Positions 11,116-22,590 of a DNA stretch of 64,000 nt are shown here, one piece after another. The position numbers and the translations under genes are program-made. The stretch comes from Dolomedes plantarius (Eukaryota; Arthropoda; Arachnida; Araneae; Dolomedidae): positions 67,885,068 to 67,949,067 of the forward strand of contig OU015503.1 in the NCBI GenBank assembly GCA_907164885.2, given 5' to 3'. The notes beneath the pieces were generated by a model. It did not search any database. It had not been told where the DNA came from and saw only the letters and a list, made by a program, of their open reading frames with translations. How positions within the stretch are numbered: the first letter of the stretch is position 1; every line of letters starts with the position of its first letter.

Positions 11116-11485
11116 CCAACATAACCAACTCGATTCACTATAATTGTGATGATTGCTGTACTTGAAATGAATTTACAAAAATCACAGCTTTTTGCATCCG
11201 TCTTTCATTCTATATCATACTTTTTATTCCCGTGTCAGTGGTCCATATTACACATACGTTCGGTCCATATTACACGAACGTATGTGTAATATGTACCATT
11301 GACACGAAAATAAAAAATATATTTCCTGCAATTATTAATAGTTACTAAAGTACTTTACCAAGTTTGAACCATGCAGGTAAGCAATTGTAATGAGCAACCA
11401 ATAAATTAAATCTTTTTAAAAAAAATTTAAGTTTTATGAGCATTCTTGCTTAGGGGGTCCATATTACACGGATCTCCCTTGTTTA

Positions 11486-11490
11486 TATAT

Positions 11491-11568
<78 letters not shown>
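11486..11568. repeat. (TA)n tract
   Basis: Simple TA repeat directly after the pogo-like element. Confidence 0.9.
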
Positions 11569-11569
<1 letters not shown>

Positions 11570-11571
<2 letters not shown>

Positions 11572-11957
11572 GTGTGGAAACGCCCTCTGGCATCAACTTC
11601 TGACACTCGCGGCAGACGATTCTGTTTCACAGCTACCGTCATTTGTGAACGCTCGGCGAACCAGGCAGAACAGAATCAACCTCCGTACGATTAAGACGCG
11701 AGGCAGACGGCTGCGATGTTACTTCTGTTTTCTAACGATGTAGTACAACGACGTATTTCTTTCTATGTTATGAATATTATATTTAATGTAGCGTATTCTC
11801 CAAATATATGTGTTTGTCTTATGATTATAGTATTATTTGAGTCATTTTATTACTTAGATGTTGAGGAACTTTGTTTATCTGTGCGATTGAATTCTAACTG
11901 GTTTAGAACGCTTTACGTTTCAGACGACGTTTCAACCCTAGACAACGAACTTTTATT
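11570..11957 (+). other. Possible solo LTR lying between two (TA)n tracts
   Basis: A 390 bp non-TA segment starts TGTGTGGAAACGCCCTCTGG and ends TTTTATTTCA, with TA repeats on both sides, so it may have been inserted into one TA tract. TGT...CA ends and the CGCCCTCTGG block resemble Gypsy-type LTRs. There is no paired copy in the window and no clean target duplication. The ORF crossing it (11716-12024) is not supported as a gene. Confidence 0.35.
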
Positions 11958-12051
11958 TCATATATATATATATATTTATTTATTTATCTATTTATTTATT
12001 CTTGGGTCCGTATTCGTGGGATAAATGCCATCCCACCCTGTAAAGAAAAGA
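11958..12051 (+). mobile_element. MITE-F copy 3, right end
   Basis: A short TA/TTTA core is followed by CTTGGGTCCGTATTCGTGGG and CCCACCCTGTAAAGAAAAGA before TTAA (12052-12055). As at 4921, it is joined to Repeat A. Confidence 0.65.
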
Positions 12052-12552
12052 TTAAATCATTTCTTTTTTAAATACAATATTTTTTTTCACTTATAGTAAC
12101 GCTAAAGTATACTGAAAAATATAACACTTGCTTTTCTCTCCATGCAATGCATCTGTACTGTAAAAAAAATCATTGTTTAACCGATTCGAATTACGTTCAT
12201 GAACTTTTAGTATTTACTCACTTGAATAAATTATAATTTGAAGCATAATGTCTGTGAACTACTTGATTACTGTAGAAAAAAAAACTTTAAGCTCAAGTCC
12301 GAATTCCTTTCTCACGGTGTAACGCTTTTGTATTTAAAAAAAATCATTCCTCAACTGAAGCGTTCACGAACCTTTAATATTTTCTCACTTGAATAAATTA
12401 TAATTTGAAGCATAATGTCGGAGAACTACATAATACCTGAAAAAATGTTTGAACTCAAGTCGGGATTCCTTTCTCTGTAAAACAAGCAAATTATATTTTA
12501 AATATTTAGTCGCTTTTGGAATTGTTTCGGAGCGAGATATTTAAGTTCCTTT
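12052..12552 (-). repeat. Repeat A, copy 2
   Basis: Aligns with 4921-5422 with scattered substitutions and small indels, and stops at the same position. On the minus strand its end reads ELKYLAPKQF, so the frame is open where the first copy has a stop. Confidence 0.65.
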
Positions 12553-13840
12553 TTTTATCATTGACTATATGAATGCCATAATTTTACAAACAGAAATTAA
12601 TTTTAGCATATGTTCCAAATGGTTGAAAATTGGTATTTAAAATACTTCCTCTCGTGGCAGTTAATAAAACACTTTAAAAACGATCTCTGCAAACGACAGA
12701 ACATTATTGTTAAAATAATTTTCAAAACTTAGTGCACACTACTTGTGATGCATCTAATTACAGATGTCCTTAGGAATTTTTAAGCAACAATATTCCTTTT
12801 AAACTGATAAAAGTGTTTGAACTGAAGATTTCACCATTTCGGTTAAATTGTCGAAAGAGAAAAACAAATGAGTAGGCAGTTTCACAGAAAATATTTAAAT
12901 GAGCATGAAGTGTTTGAGAACATTCTTTTATCATCAAAGAAAAATGTCGTCTTTATTTCCATCATATTTTTAGGGTATTAGATCATAATTAAAATCTTTG
13001 TAAAACTGCTGTTTTTAAAATAAAATTATGGTGCTCAGAGTTAGTTGTCAGATTTAAACAATGATGCAGAAATAAGATAATTAATAAAAATTTCATATGC
13101 GTATTGAATATAGCTAAAGCTGTTTTTAGCAATTTTGTTTCAAATTATTTTTGCAATTATAATTCAAATCATTCTTACAATTATAGCTTATCTTTTACTT
13201 TCCAGATCTGCAAATAAAATGGAATTCTTAGAAAAGGATCGTGTTCAGTCTTCATAAAAGACATATTATTTTTATTTTATCTTACTATTTTTATTTTTAT
13301 TTTAAATAATTCATTATAATATTTTTGTTTCTTTTAATTCATTCTATTGTTTGTAATTTACATGTTAGTTAAGTGCCCGGCCACTAGATGGCATCACTAT
13401 GTAACTTTTTTTTTTCTTCATGCTAAAATGTTGTTTATGTTGTTTATTCGACGCTGAGTAATGCAAGAAAATGGCTATTCGCTATGTTGAATGCGATTCC
13501 GTTTTTCATTCTTTTGTAAAAGGATTCTATGCAAATTATGGTTCAAGCTATTGACATTTTGGCGTCAATGATTCATGTTGTACATCCTAATTCCGAAAAA
13601 TTATTTAGTGTGTCAAGAATTTAAGTTACGTGCTAAACTGAAGTCAGTAATTAAATTTGACTTAAGGAAAATTAAATTGAAGTATTTATTTTAGTGTTGC
13701 CTTATTCAAGTACTATTGAGATTAAGTTAAAGGTAAGCCAGTCTAGTATTACTCGTATTAAAAAGAATTTAGAAGATCTTAGTTGCATTTAAACAAGTTA
13801 TAGAGAAAATAGCTCACTTCTACCCAGACTTGGGTGTATA
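12553..13840. other. Unassigned AT-rich spacer
   Basis: No coding similarity and no clear repeat ends were seen. Confidence 0.5.
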
Positions 13841-13849
13841 TAATTTGAA

Positions 13850-14290
13850 GTGACACTCTAAATGAATTTGATACAAACACAGTTTATACATGAAACAATG
13901 TTTATTGAATATTCTTGCACATGTAGTCTTTGCTTTTAACAAGAAGATTCATACGTACTACTTGTACAGATATATAAATACAGCTTTTAAGAACAATATA
14001 TTTTTCAATACTCACGAACAGTAAGTCAACCAGCAATTCTGCCACGTAAACTTTGGACCCCTAAGCACTAGCGCAGGATAACACCTGGAGCTACTTACCC
14101 CGTAGCTCTCTCTCGCTTATCTATCAACCTTAACAACCTTCTTCAACCCTAACCACCTTTTTTATTAATGACGCTGCATGGTATATATACTAAGCGCGTA
14201 TGCCGAAATTAGCATATCTCAAGCAGCTTCTTTAATTCATTCACTCAAAAGTTCGATTCTTGTGAATCGAATCTTGTGTATACCTTACAC
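13850..14290 (-). other. Weak LTR-like segment
   Basis: On the minus strand a TATATATA box (about 14180) precedes a transcribed-looking region with an AATAAA signal (about 13905) and GTGTTTGTATC trailer, an order seen in LTR promoters. Ends and target duplication could not be fixed. Confidence 0.25.
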
Positions 14291-15290
14291 TGTACATTAA
14301 ATATTTTTTGGTAATGGATTCAGATACAGTCCACTCCGATATAAAATTATATTAATAACTTAACTGACCCCAAAGATTGTGTTGCAGATAAAAATCTTTT
14401 TTACTGTACTTGAAAACGTATTGAATACTCGGTAATGTCGGAGAGGAGAGGGAACTGTGAAATCGAAATATCTTTTAGAATAGGAATCTTTGGAGAATAG
14501 GAAGTATGCCCTTAAATCTTAAAATACGCGTAAAGAAGTTGCTTTCTTTATTGGCCGTTGCACAAACACTACCTGAATGTATTTATGTCGCATGCATAAA
14601 GATTCACGTGATGTAGGTCACTTTTACAGCTAGAATTGCGTTAAGAAAAAAAAGTATCTCAAACTGAAACTCTATATAAAAAAATAGTGGTTAAATTTGT
14701 AAAACTTAACCTTTGGGTTATTATGAAAGATGATTAGCAGAGTTGTATCATCAAGCTTTATTTACAGCAGCAACCATAAACATTTAGCAAAAGATTTAAA
14801 ACGAGGAACGCGTACTTTACTGGCCCCTCTTGTAAACACATCCGCATGCCAGAGAGACAAAAGGCGAAGTGCAGACATAAGTACGCCAACCTTGGCGGCG
14901 GCTGAGCTCTATCGCAGCCTTTGGCGACAAACGGGGAATGCCTTCAGCTTAGGAAAGAATATATGATTCAACACTTTAGCTTTCTTTTTGAGACAGAAAA
15001 ATATTATACGAACTCATTGCAAGCAATGGAAATATCCATCCAACGCATAGAAAGGTAAACAGCAAGAGGTGTATTTTTTAAAGCTATATAGTAATATTTC
15101 CTTGATAAGCTTAAAACAGGCCATTACGTGAAGAAGGTAACATGTGATTGAAAACAAAGGAAAAGACAACATTGATAGGATGACATCCTAAACGAAAAGG
15201 GACAACTTAAGACTTAAAGGGATTGTTTTTCCTTTAGTTTAATTATCAGTTGTGTTATGCTACGGAGCCCATACCTAGGGTGAAACCTAG
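14291..15290. other. Unassigned spacer with one isolated ORF
   Basis: A 78-codon plus ORF at 14730-14966 is moderately GC-rich in its second half but shows no recognised domain or splice context. The rest is non-coding AT-rich sequence. Confidence 0.4.
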
Positions 15291-15599
15291 AACTAAAGTT
15301 AAGACTACTGTTTTTGACATTGGCGTTGTCATGGTACGTTAACGAGGCATGGAAGAGCAGAGCTCCATATCCTCGGTAAGGATAGTTTTTGGTGGCTTTT
15401 ATTTCAGATCTCAGGATTAAAGGAAATTGTTGACGTTGAAAATTTGAAAAAAAATAAGTAAATAAATAAAAATAAAATAAATAAATAAATAATAAATTAG
15501 CAAAAATAATAAAATATAAGTAACTAAATATAAATAACAATAAATTAATAAAAAAATTAATAAAGATATAAATAAATAAATACAACGTTTGACAACTAT

Positions 15600-15985
15600 T
15601 TAATGTTATTCTTTCCAATCCCCTTGGAGTAGGAAAGCCTACACCAAGTCCAAAGGACCTAGGTCCTCAAATCCTAGGTCCTTGGCGAAGGGTAGTAAGC
15701 AGCTTCTCTTTAAGGCGAGGTGCCACTACGGCTGAAGTCTGACTTGAACTCGAAGAACATCGGTTCCGTAATTTTTAACAGAGTCAAGTGACGAGACCGG
15801 GACACTTGATCCCGCACCTCCGGAGGTAAATTTGAGAACTTAGAGGACATTGTAGCCATGACCGATTTTACGTGCCCCGGCCACAATTAGTGAACACGGC
15901 GGTGGATTTTCAGCGACGAGCATCGAACCGAGGACGTTCAGATCACTGACTCGACGCCTTTGCCAACCGGGCCACCGCGACCGAG
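15600..15985 (-). repeat. tRNA-derived SINE-like module inside a LINE 3' region
   Basis: On the minus strand GGTGGCCCGGTTGGCAAAGG (box A region) and CGGTTCGATGC (box B) are about 40 bases apart. A body follows whose GACTTCAGCCGTAGTGGCACC block resembles GACTTCGACCATTGTGGTGCC in the SINE at 18.6 kb. The box pair suggests RNA polymerase III promoter ancestry. Confidence 0.6.
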
Positions 15986-16106
15986 TATTTGATGTGACAG
16001 AAATTATAAAAAGGAGACAAGGTGGCTGAGGTTTAAGCTGAAGTCGGTGAGTTAGACTTGAAGTCGATCCATCAAAGAATGACAGGTCAGAACCAGAAGC
16101 ACCGGG

Positions 16107-16400
16107 CTATTGTAATTTAGAAGAGGTTGGAGGGAAAGTTAATAATGGGGAAGGATGACCAGGGTAAGTAATCAAAGTGGCCGTAGGACGTCTAAAGCAT
16201 TCTCTTGGGTCGTAGTCGGGTAGGTTATCTATTTCTTCGTTGTCTATTGAATATAATCTATTGTAGAAGTTAGGTGCGATATCTTCAATGTGTTGCCAAA
16301 TGGATTCAATTCTCAGATACCTATGAAGAAGCACGTTTCTCATGTACCAGGTAGCCTTGTGGAAATCACCATATATGTTGCACTCAGTCAGTGTTTCTAT
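16107..16400 (-). pseudogene. LINE ORF2 C-terminal fragment, family 2
   Basis: The minus strand encodes NVLLHRYLRIESIWQHIEDI, NFYNRLYSI and NLPDYDPRECFRRP, which match the end of the family 2 ORF2 at 56.1-56.3 kb almost residue for residue. This part follows the reverse transcriptase domain and has no catalytic residues itself. The homologous frame starts near 16390; the longer upstream ORF to 16472 is flanking sequence. The stop is at 16107-16109, slightly later than in the other copy. Confidence 0.8.
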
Positions 16401-16479
16401 CGGTGATTCTTGTTTTGTTATTAATTGACATTCTTCTCTAAATAATTGACACTCTCTCTTTCTACTCTTCATTATTTAA

Positions 16480-17010
16480 TGATATACATAATTTGTACAG
16501 ATATATGCATTATATGCTTTGAAAATCATATTAACTTAATAACTCTCTCTCTCAAATTCCATCTCTCTCGACAACGTCAAACTCTCATCTGCACTCAGCA
16601 ATCACGGCGTCCTCTACAGTCTATAGGGAATATTTTCAAGCTTTCCTACTACCCCCGGAGTTTTATTTTGATTTGCCTACGACCGCTGGATATAGGTGAC
16701 TGCTGTTGAGGCCTAAACAGGTATGGCATACAACTCAATGAGACGAATTACGGTTTTATATAAGAGGATTTTATTATCTAAACCCGTTTAATACTACTGT
16801 TTTTCAGGAAGCTTCAGGAAGAGTAGTGGTAACTACAGTACATGGGCCGGGCCCTCCATTGTATGATGTATAGCAATGCATGAAACTTCAGTGATCAGTC
16901 AAAAACAAAAGTAGGAAGGGAAATTGAAAGTGGGAAAAACAAAAAGCTTCGATAATACAAGAAAGGGAAAATATGGGGGGGGGAAAGTGTTGAAAAGTAA
17001 TCACACATTT
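16480..17010. repeat. Spacer with Repeat D and hairpin core (16832-16865)
   Basis: CTACAGTACATGGGCCGGGC continues into CCTCCATTGTATG, forming an imperfect hairpin. The adjoining sequence about a transcript-like ATGCATGAAACTTCAGTGATCAGT block matches 25.8 and 29.4 kb in inverse orientation. A 10-base G run and no genes lie in the rest. Confidence 0.55.
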
Positions 17011-17306
17011 TGAAAATTAACCTTTTCATGCAACCCTGAAGTAGCCAAGGCGCGCGCCAAACCGGAGCAAACCAGAAGCTATCCCATGATTCCTTTCTTA
17101 CTTCTGTTTATGTAATTTTCGTTTTTGTATCGTAGCACTGTAACGTTCTTTTTGTTTCGTAGTAGATTGAATAAATACATGTTTGATGTTCGTGTATCTA
17201 GAATCATTTAGTACCAAGACAGCTGCACCGCCGAGACGGAGGTAAGCAATATATTTTTGATATATTCACATCAAAAAGACCGAGCGAACAAAGAACAGGG
17301 CCACAA

Positions 17307-17445
17307 TTAAAAGTTACGAGCAAGAATGGCACAGGACCGTTTCTTGTTAGCTGGGTCAACAGGGTCGTAATAGACAAGATTTTTAATAAGATCATTTGGT
17401 AAATCTTTATGGAAGCTAATAGCAAGATTTTGAAGATAATATGTC
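17307..17445 (-). pseudogene. LINE ORF2 C-terminal fragment, family 3
   Basis: The minus strand reads YLQNLAISFHKDLPNDLIKN, then YYDPVDPANKKRSCAIL, and a TAA at 17307-17309. The intact LINE at 37.7-40.4 kb ends YLQKLALNFHKS...NRKRPRAIL, so this is the same kind of ORF2 end from a different family. No RT motifs remain; the copy is truncated at its 5' side near 17445. Confidence 0.7.
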
Positions 17446-17512
17446 TATGTCTATGCTGTGCACCGTTTAAATAGATTGTTGAACCACTAAAAATTCTTTT
17501 AAGAGACTGCAT

Positions 17513-18584
17513 TTAAAGGTGTCACATTCTTTGAAATCAAATTATCTGAATATGTAAAACAGTTATTAAGAAATACTTTAATGATATTGTCTTACATTAT
17601 GGTTAGAAACGTCTATTATGTTAAGGAAGAAGCTACATTCCATTCCACTAAAAGTTAAATATGCATATTTACTCATTTCTATCACAAAAAAATATTTCGT
17701 AATAAAACATAAGCCAGATTAAATAGAGCAAAATGTTTAAATGCTGAAAACTTAGCGAGTAATTACTCTTAGTAAAGGTTTTAATAAATTTCTATTCGCT
17801 TTGATTAAAAACCTACCTCTGAACCATTTAACGAATAAAATTCTAAACACACCGCAATTAATGAACACGTAATTTTTTTTTAAAGAAATGAACATACTAA
17901 TTATTAGAAATAATGAAAGAATTCAATTACAAAGATAAACAGAAAATTCTGCGTAATTGTCTTTTTTCTACCTGTACCATTAATTTCAAAGGCATGCTTT
18001 TTACTTACGTTGAAAACAGGATAATTTATTTTTTCCTGTAAACCATTTAAATGTCTACTTTTTTAATTGTGTAGTTGAAAATATTAAAATTTATTATAAT
18101 GAAATACAGCAATCAAAATAAATTAAGCAAAAATAATTTGAAAATTTTATCAGGCATTAAAAAGACGTTTTATTTACTGGTAGTCACATTTCTTCGATGT
18201 TTTAATAGCTGATTCAGGGATTTTATTTAAGGATTAATGCATTGTTGAGATTATATCTCTACAGCTGTAATTAATTAATGTCTAAAATTACTTGCAAATA
18301 AAAAACGGTCTTTAAGAGGACTCGCACAGTCTCCCTTTTTAAATTATTAAACATATGGCTGTATAGTTATTAATTACGGTCCCACTACTTATGTCGTTCC
18401 TTATTTTACATAAATTACGTACGATTTCGTTATTCTTTTCAGAGTTAAGGCCGTGTTAATTACGATTTTTTTTTGACATTTAGAAACGTTATATTCCTAA
18501 GGTATACTTTTGCACAAGACTTGGGAAAAGGGATTTTAAGAATATTTTTAACGAGAAAAAGGACTCTATAATAAGCTTCTACAT
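17513..18584. other. Unassigned AT-rich spacer
   Basis: No gene, tRNA-like box pair or repeat end was found. Confidence 0.5.
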
Positions 18585-18595
18585 ATCTACATTGA

Positions 18596-18946
18596 GGCAT
18601 GAGGTAGCCTAGTGGTAGCGCGTTGAGTTTCTGATCTGAATGTGCTCGGATCGTATCCCGACAAGCGCCATTATATACCTCCGTGTCTAGGCCGGCTATG
18701 GCATGCTAAATCCGTAGACTGGAAATGCCCTCTATGAGGTCAAAGAGGGTGGGAGATGGTATGATCTCCCCAGACGACACCCTTAGGGGTTGTAGGTCAA
18801 AATTCAGGTGGCATCTTTCTAAATCGGACTTCGACCATTGTGGTGCCATTATAAAATCGGAGCCGTACCCCTCAGCCCGTTAGCCTATATGGACTTGGCC
18901 TGAAATAGTTCCGACCAGGGGGCATTAGAAACAACAATAACAACAA
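18596..18946 (+). mobile_element. tRNA-derived SINE with target-site duplication
   Basis: The exact 11 bp repeat ATCTACATTGA flanks the element (18585-18595 and 18947-18957). The head has TAGCCTAGTGGTAG (box A) and GCTCGGATCGTATCCC (box B-like); the body is 350 bp and ends in an ACAACAATAACAACA tail. SINEs of this build are transcribed by RNA polymerase III and mobilised by a partner LINE; the partner is not identified here. No protein is encoded. Confidence 0.9.
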
Positions 18947-18957
18947 ATCTACATTGA

Positions 18958-19447
18958 ATTTAAAGCCTGCATGCCAAATTTGAGCTTCTAATTTGTGGTA
19001 GTTTTCTAGAAAATCATTCTACAAAATGTGGGTTTTTCAGTATTAGTAGGAATACGCTGTGCTTATCCAATTACCTAAATAATTTTACCAATTCTAATGT
19101 TTAAAATTTTTTAACCCACCAGCAAAAATGTTTAAAATTTTTAAACCCACCAGCAAGAAGTTAAGTATTTTTATTCTTTTTACGCACTGCTCTCCTTGAG
19201 CATTGCTTTCTCTATCAACTTAAACTTCCTATTCTCAAGCCACTCCCCGGATCCAAAATCCACCTATCTCTTTTCACCTTTCTATGGTCATTCACTATGC
19301 AAGCCTACGTTGGAAGGCGTGGCCTACGGAACGTAGTTAAATCATTTGTCCTGATGGTCCTGATGGTCTTCTTCCATTTTTCACCTGAGTATGTCCTAAT
19401 TTTTTTCACTTAAGAATAATCATGCAAGTTGCATATAAATTTATTTA
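18958..19447. other. Unassigned spacer
   Basis: It contains a short tandem duplication (AATGTTTAAAATTTTT...CCACCAGCAA twice at about 19097-19155). No genes were seen. Confidence 0.5.
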
Positions 19448-19520
19448 TACGAGGGTTGTAAATAAAGAAATGGCAACATACCCATAAAATTTTTTTTAAT
19501 GTACGTACAAACAAATTACA

Positions 19521-19760
19521 TTACATTCCCTCAATATAATCACCAGCAAAGTCTTCTACATTTTACCAGATGTCAGAAAGTAGTAGGATAGCGTTGGCAA
19601 GGTGTTGTGTGTTGATGTCAGCGACGGAGCGCCCTACTGCTCGGATCACAGACGGCACACAGACTGATGCCTCGACGGCGTGCTTTCAAATTAAGAAAGA
19701 GGTCGTGTCAGGGGAGTACGGAGGGTGTTCCAACAACTCCCGGGTGCAGATGGCGCTGTA
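19521..19760 (-). pseudogene. mariner transposase, C-terminal remnant
   Basis: The minus strand shows RELLEHPPYSPD, the mariner block holding the third catalytic D, and ends VEDFAGDYIEGM before a TAA at 19521-19523. This matches the mariner C-terminal pattern GDYxEG. Between these blocks the sequence has a stop and low similarity. The N-terminal HTH and the first two D residues are missing. Inactive. Confidence 0.75.
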
Positions 19761-19848
19761 GCCACGGTCAACCTTGATTTTAATCCCCGACCGCTGATCA
19801 CTTTTTGTAAACTTGATTTAGAACGGTAGAGACGGCACTACCCCTTAG

Positions 19849-20140
19849 CCATAGGACCATAGGAAATGGGTCGCAACTGCAATTCCTGGGCCACGCCCTC
19901 AATTGCAGACTTTCAGGTAATAAGCAGAGGGGAACCAATAGAAACAGAGTATAGGAAAGGAGTGAAATGATTGGATCGCTTCTAATCCGTGAGTTCATAC
20001 TACAAGAAAAAGTGAGTAAGCATCTTGTAGGGCAGTAGAAAAGAGGGTCTACAGACGATGCAATGATGAATAAAAATAAAAGAGAAAGTTTAAGGATATG
20101 AATACATTTTTATTTGTTTTTATAAAAAATTTTGTTGTTT
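19849..20140 (+). repeat. Repeat C, copy 1, with hairpin core at 19875-19908
   Basis: It aligns with 31744-32030. It starts CCATAGGACCATAGGAAATG and contains CTGCAATTCCTGGGCCACGC followed by CCTCAATTGCAG, an imperfect hairpin. It lies inside the mariner element, so it is a younger insertion. Confidence 0.7.
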
Positions 20141-20318
20141 TTTACCTTGGCTAGCCAAGAGAACTACCCCTTCTACCCCTTCTACTGCATCTACGGTTTT
20201 ATGTACTCTACACATCGACTACAGCTCCACCTCACTCCTCCGATATCATGTTTGAGCATGCCCGATGTTCTACGACTTTCTGGGTGACGTTGCTACTACT
20301 TTATTTACAACCCTCGTA

Positions 20319-22255
20319 ATACAGCTAAATTTGTGAATAATTAATCAATATAAATAACTCTAGAACTCTTCAGTGAGATTGTTTCTGAACTGCCCTGCAG
20401 GAAAAAATGGTTTAAGGGAGATCGATATTTGCAAGAACGACGTTTTGTTCATGCGAGTTGAAACATATCAAAATAAATTTCTTAAATATCAAACTAAAGA
20501 TAACAGGTACATTAATAATATTCTACAACGTATACACTGTTAATTTTGAATTTAAGCGCATCTGAAAAATAGTGAGTTAATTTTATTATAATAAACTGCA
20601 GTAAATATCACTTTATCTAAGGGACCTGTTTTTAACTCTTATAAAAAAATATTTTAATGAATAAGTGATTATTAATCACAAAATTTCATTGAAAAGACGT
20701 AATTCGAATAAATTTCTTAATTAAACGAAATACGTTAAAAATAGCAAATAAAAATGTTTATATTTGATCTGATTAGCAAGACTTCTATGACCATGTCTGA
20801 TAAATGGGCGTGTCTCTCCCAATTAGGGATTTTTATCTAACTTATAAATTGTCTTAAAATGCAGATTAATAAACAATTATCTCATAATTTCTAAAAATTA
20901 TCTTAATTAAATGCTTTCAATTTGACTGCGATAAATGCTTATTTACAATACTAACCGTATAATAAATGAATAGGAATTAAAAAAGTTATATTCCTCTAAA
21001 ATAAAGGGAAAATCCGTATTTCCACAAACTTGTGAATAGGAAATTTAATGCTATTTTCTTTTCCCCATTTAAAATTCAAGAAAGGTTATTCTTGTTTGGA
21101 TTGATTTTCTTTGAAGATTTAAATAAATTAATCTCAATTGACCTTTAGTTATTTTTTAACTAAGCCATTCCAGGTCTTCAGTTTGTATAAAGGACATCCG
21201 TTCAATAAATCGAACTAAAGGGAGTTAATTCGAGTTTTATAGCCAGATTAAAATCAGATTCAAACAAATAAACATGTCTTTTAATGAGAGTCTGTAAAAA
21301 GAGTTTTTTTCCTATTACTTTTCTCTCGCATTCATTGAACTAAAAAATACTTTACCAGAAAATATAGCAATTTTAAAAGAATATTTCATTTCTAAATAAG
21401 AGCTTAGCTGCATGCAACTAAGATTTATATTGAATTTAAATTTTTAATAGCAGTTTTTCCAAGTCCAGTTTAGTTTTTACAAGTGGAGTACCTAGGTCGT
21501 GACGACTTTATCTCCTGTACGCAAGTTATATGTTATCAAGGTGCGAGTGTCAGTAGTTAAAATTTAAAAAAATTTTAAGGTGAAAATTACGTAAGGAGGA
21601 AATTCGTATATCATGCCGACCACTGCGAATGCATAAACGGTAAGGTTTTGTATATAAGTCACATCAACTAAACAAAACAACTTAAGTTCAAAAATAACAT
21701 AATTCCTGCCTAGCCATATCCGTGGCAACAGACCCTCCATAGGAAACCATAGGAACTGGGTCGCAACTGCAATTCCTGGGCCACGCCCTCAATTGCAGAC
21801 TTTCACAGACCCTCTACTTGGTCTAAAACAATTTAAATTAATTTTCCAGCTGGCCGTTCCCGGTTCCAGTGGACTTTTTCCTTTCTGTATTTATTTCTGA
21901 TTACAAGCAAAGTTAAATTACAATGCATTTCTTCTTCCTTTTCTTTTCTTTTTAATTTCTATGTGTAACAGTAGACAAGTAGTATTGCAACTCATACTAC
22001 TCAAAAATGCATCATGTAAAATTAATATCACAGACAATACATTAACTCGGCACCTCTTTTGTGCACACTACCAACTTACATAATAATAACTAAGTGCATG
22101 TAATCTTAGCATACCTTTAAATTATATTTAGTTTTCCTTCATAATATATGGATTTTGTTTTCATTTACTAATTTTATTATTATTCTTTTATCATTATTTA
22201 TTTAATTGCTAATTAATTATTTATTTTTTACTTCAACTTCCTTTTTCACTTTTTC
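20319..22255. other. Non-coding stretch with small dispersed repeats
   Basis: It holds Repeat G at about 21494-21570 (TTTATCTCCTGTACGC...GTGTCAGTAGTTAAAAT) and a short hairpin-core copy of Repeat C at 21745-21805. The remainder is AT-rich with no coding similarity. Confidence 0.5.
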
Positions 22256-22261
22256 ATCTCA

Positions 22262-22356
22262 TAACCCGAGTTGTCCTGAGTCAGGCCCGAACTCATTACC
22301 TTCTACGCTGAAGTCCAGCGTCTTAGCTCTGAGCCACTGATCTACACCGGTGATCT
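22262..22356 (-). repeat. tRNA-like sequence, SINE head
   Basis: On the minus strand TAGATCAGTGGCTCAGAGCT (box A) is followed by ATGAGTTCGGGCC (box B) about 40 bases later. It resembles the other tRNA-like modules but has no CCA and a poor acceptor stem, so it is not called a tRNA gene. Confidence 0.5.
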
Positions 22357-22435
22357 TTTTACGGAAAGAGGAAAAAAAAAATTATAACTGTAAAGTTAAA
22401 TTATTACTGTAAAGTTAAATGGAAGAGAAGAAATG

Positions 22436-22590
22436 AGAAGTTTTAAGGTAATTAAAAATTGCAATTAAAAATTTAAAAGGACTGATGATTCACGATAATA
22501 GTAATTAAGGTAAGAAAAGTCCCCCCCCCCCAAAAAAAAAAAAAAAGCAGGTACACATAAGAATACAAAAAGTAATTTTTTTTTATTGTT
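22436..22590 (+). repeat. Left arm of a long inverted repeat with C/A homopolymers
   Basis: AAGGTAATTAAAAATTGCAA, TAATTAAGGTAAGAAAAG, a C run, an A run and AAGAATACAAAAAGTAAT occur in order; the reverse complement of this series is at 23690-23890. Confidence 0.7.

Larger units (their letters stand above)
9470..11479 (+). mobile_element. pogo/Tigger-like DNA transposon
   Basis: The left end GGGGAGATCCGTGTATTTTG after TA (9468-9469) matches the inverted right end TACACGGATCTCCC at about 11465-11478. The motif GTGTAATATGGACC or its inverse recurs about nine times near both ends and forms two palindromes. A DDE_1-type transposase lies between. The right TA is not directly adjacent, so the last bases are approximate. 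Confidence 0.8.
15300..16400 (-). mobile_element. 5'-truncated Jockey-like LINE (family 2), 3' end
   Basis: On the minus strand an ORF2 C-terminus (16107-16400) is followed by a 3' region that matches the 3' region of the LINE at 53.5-56.76 kb, including the terminal block TACCGAGGATATGGAGC. Relative to that copy it has an extra piece of about 400 bp containing a tRNA-like sequence. 5' truncation is normal for target-primed retrotransposition. Confidence 0.75.
19450..20316 (-). mobile_element. mariner-like element, decayed
   Basis: The inverted ends CGAGGGTTGTAAATAAAG are flanked by TA on both sides (19448-19449 and 20317-20318). A transposase C-terminus lies on the minus strand and a copy of Repeat C (19849-20140) has been inserted in the interior. 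Confidence 0.85.

Noticed and set aside
14730..14966. 78-codon ORF as a host gene
   Set aside because: No domain, no splice or start context, no repeat of the sequence; it could easily be chance.
19798..19998. Conserved small protein shared by 19.8 and 31.6-31.9 kb
   Set aside because: The similarity is explained by the two Repeat C copies being nearly identical DNA; no start, splice or domain evidence exists.
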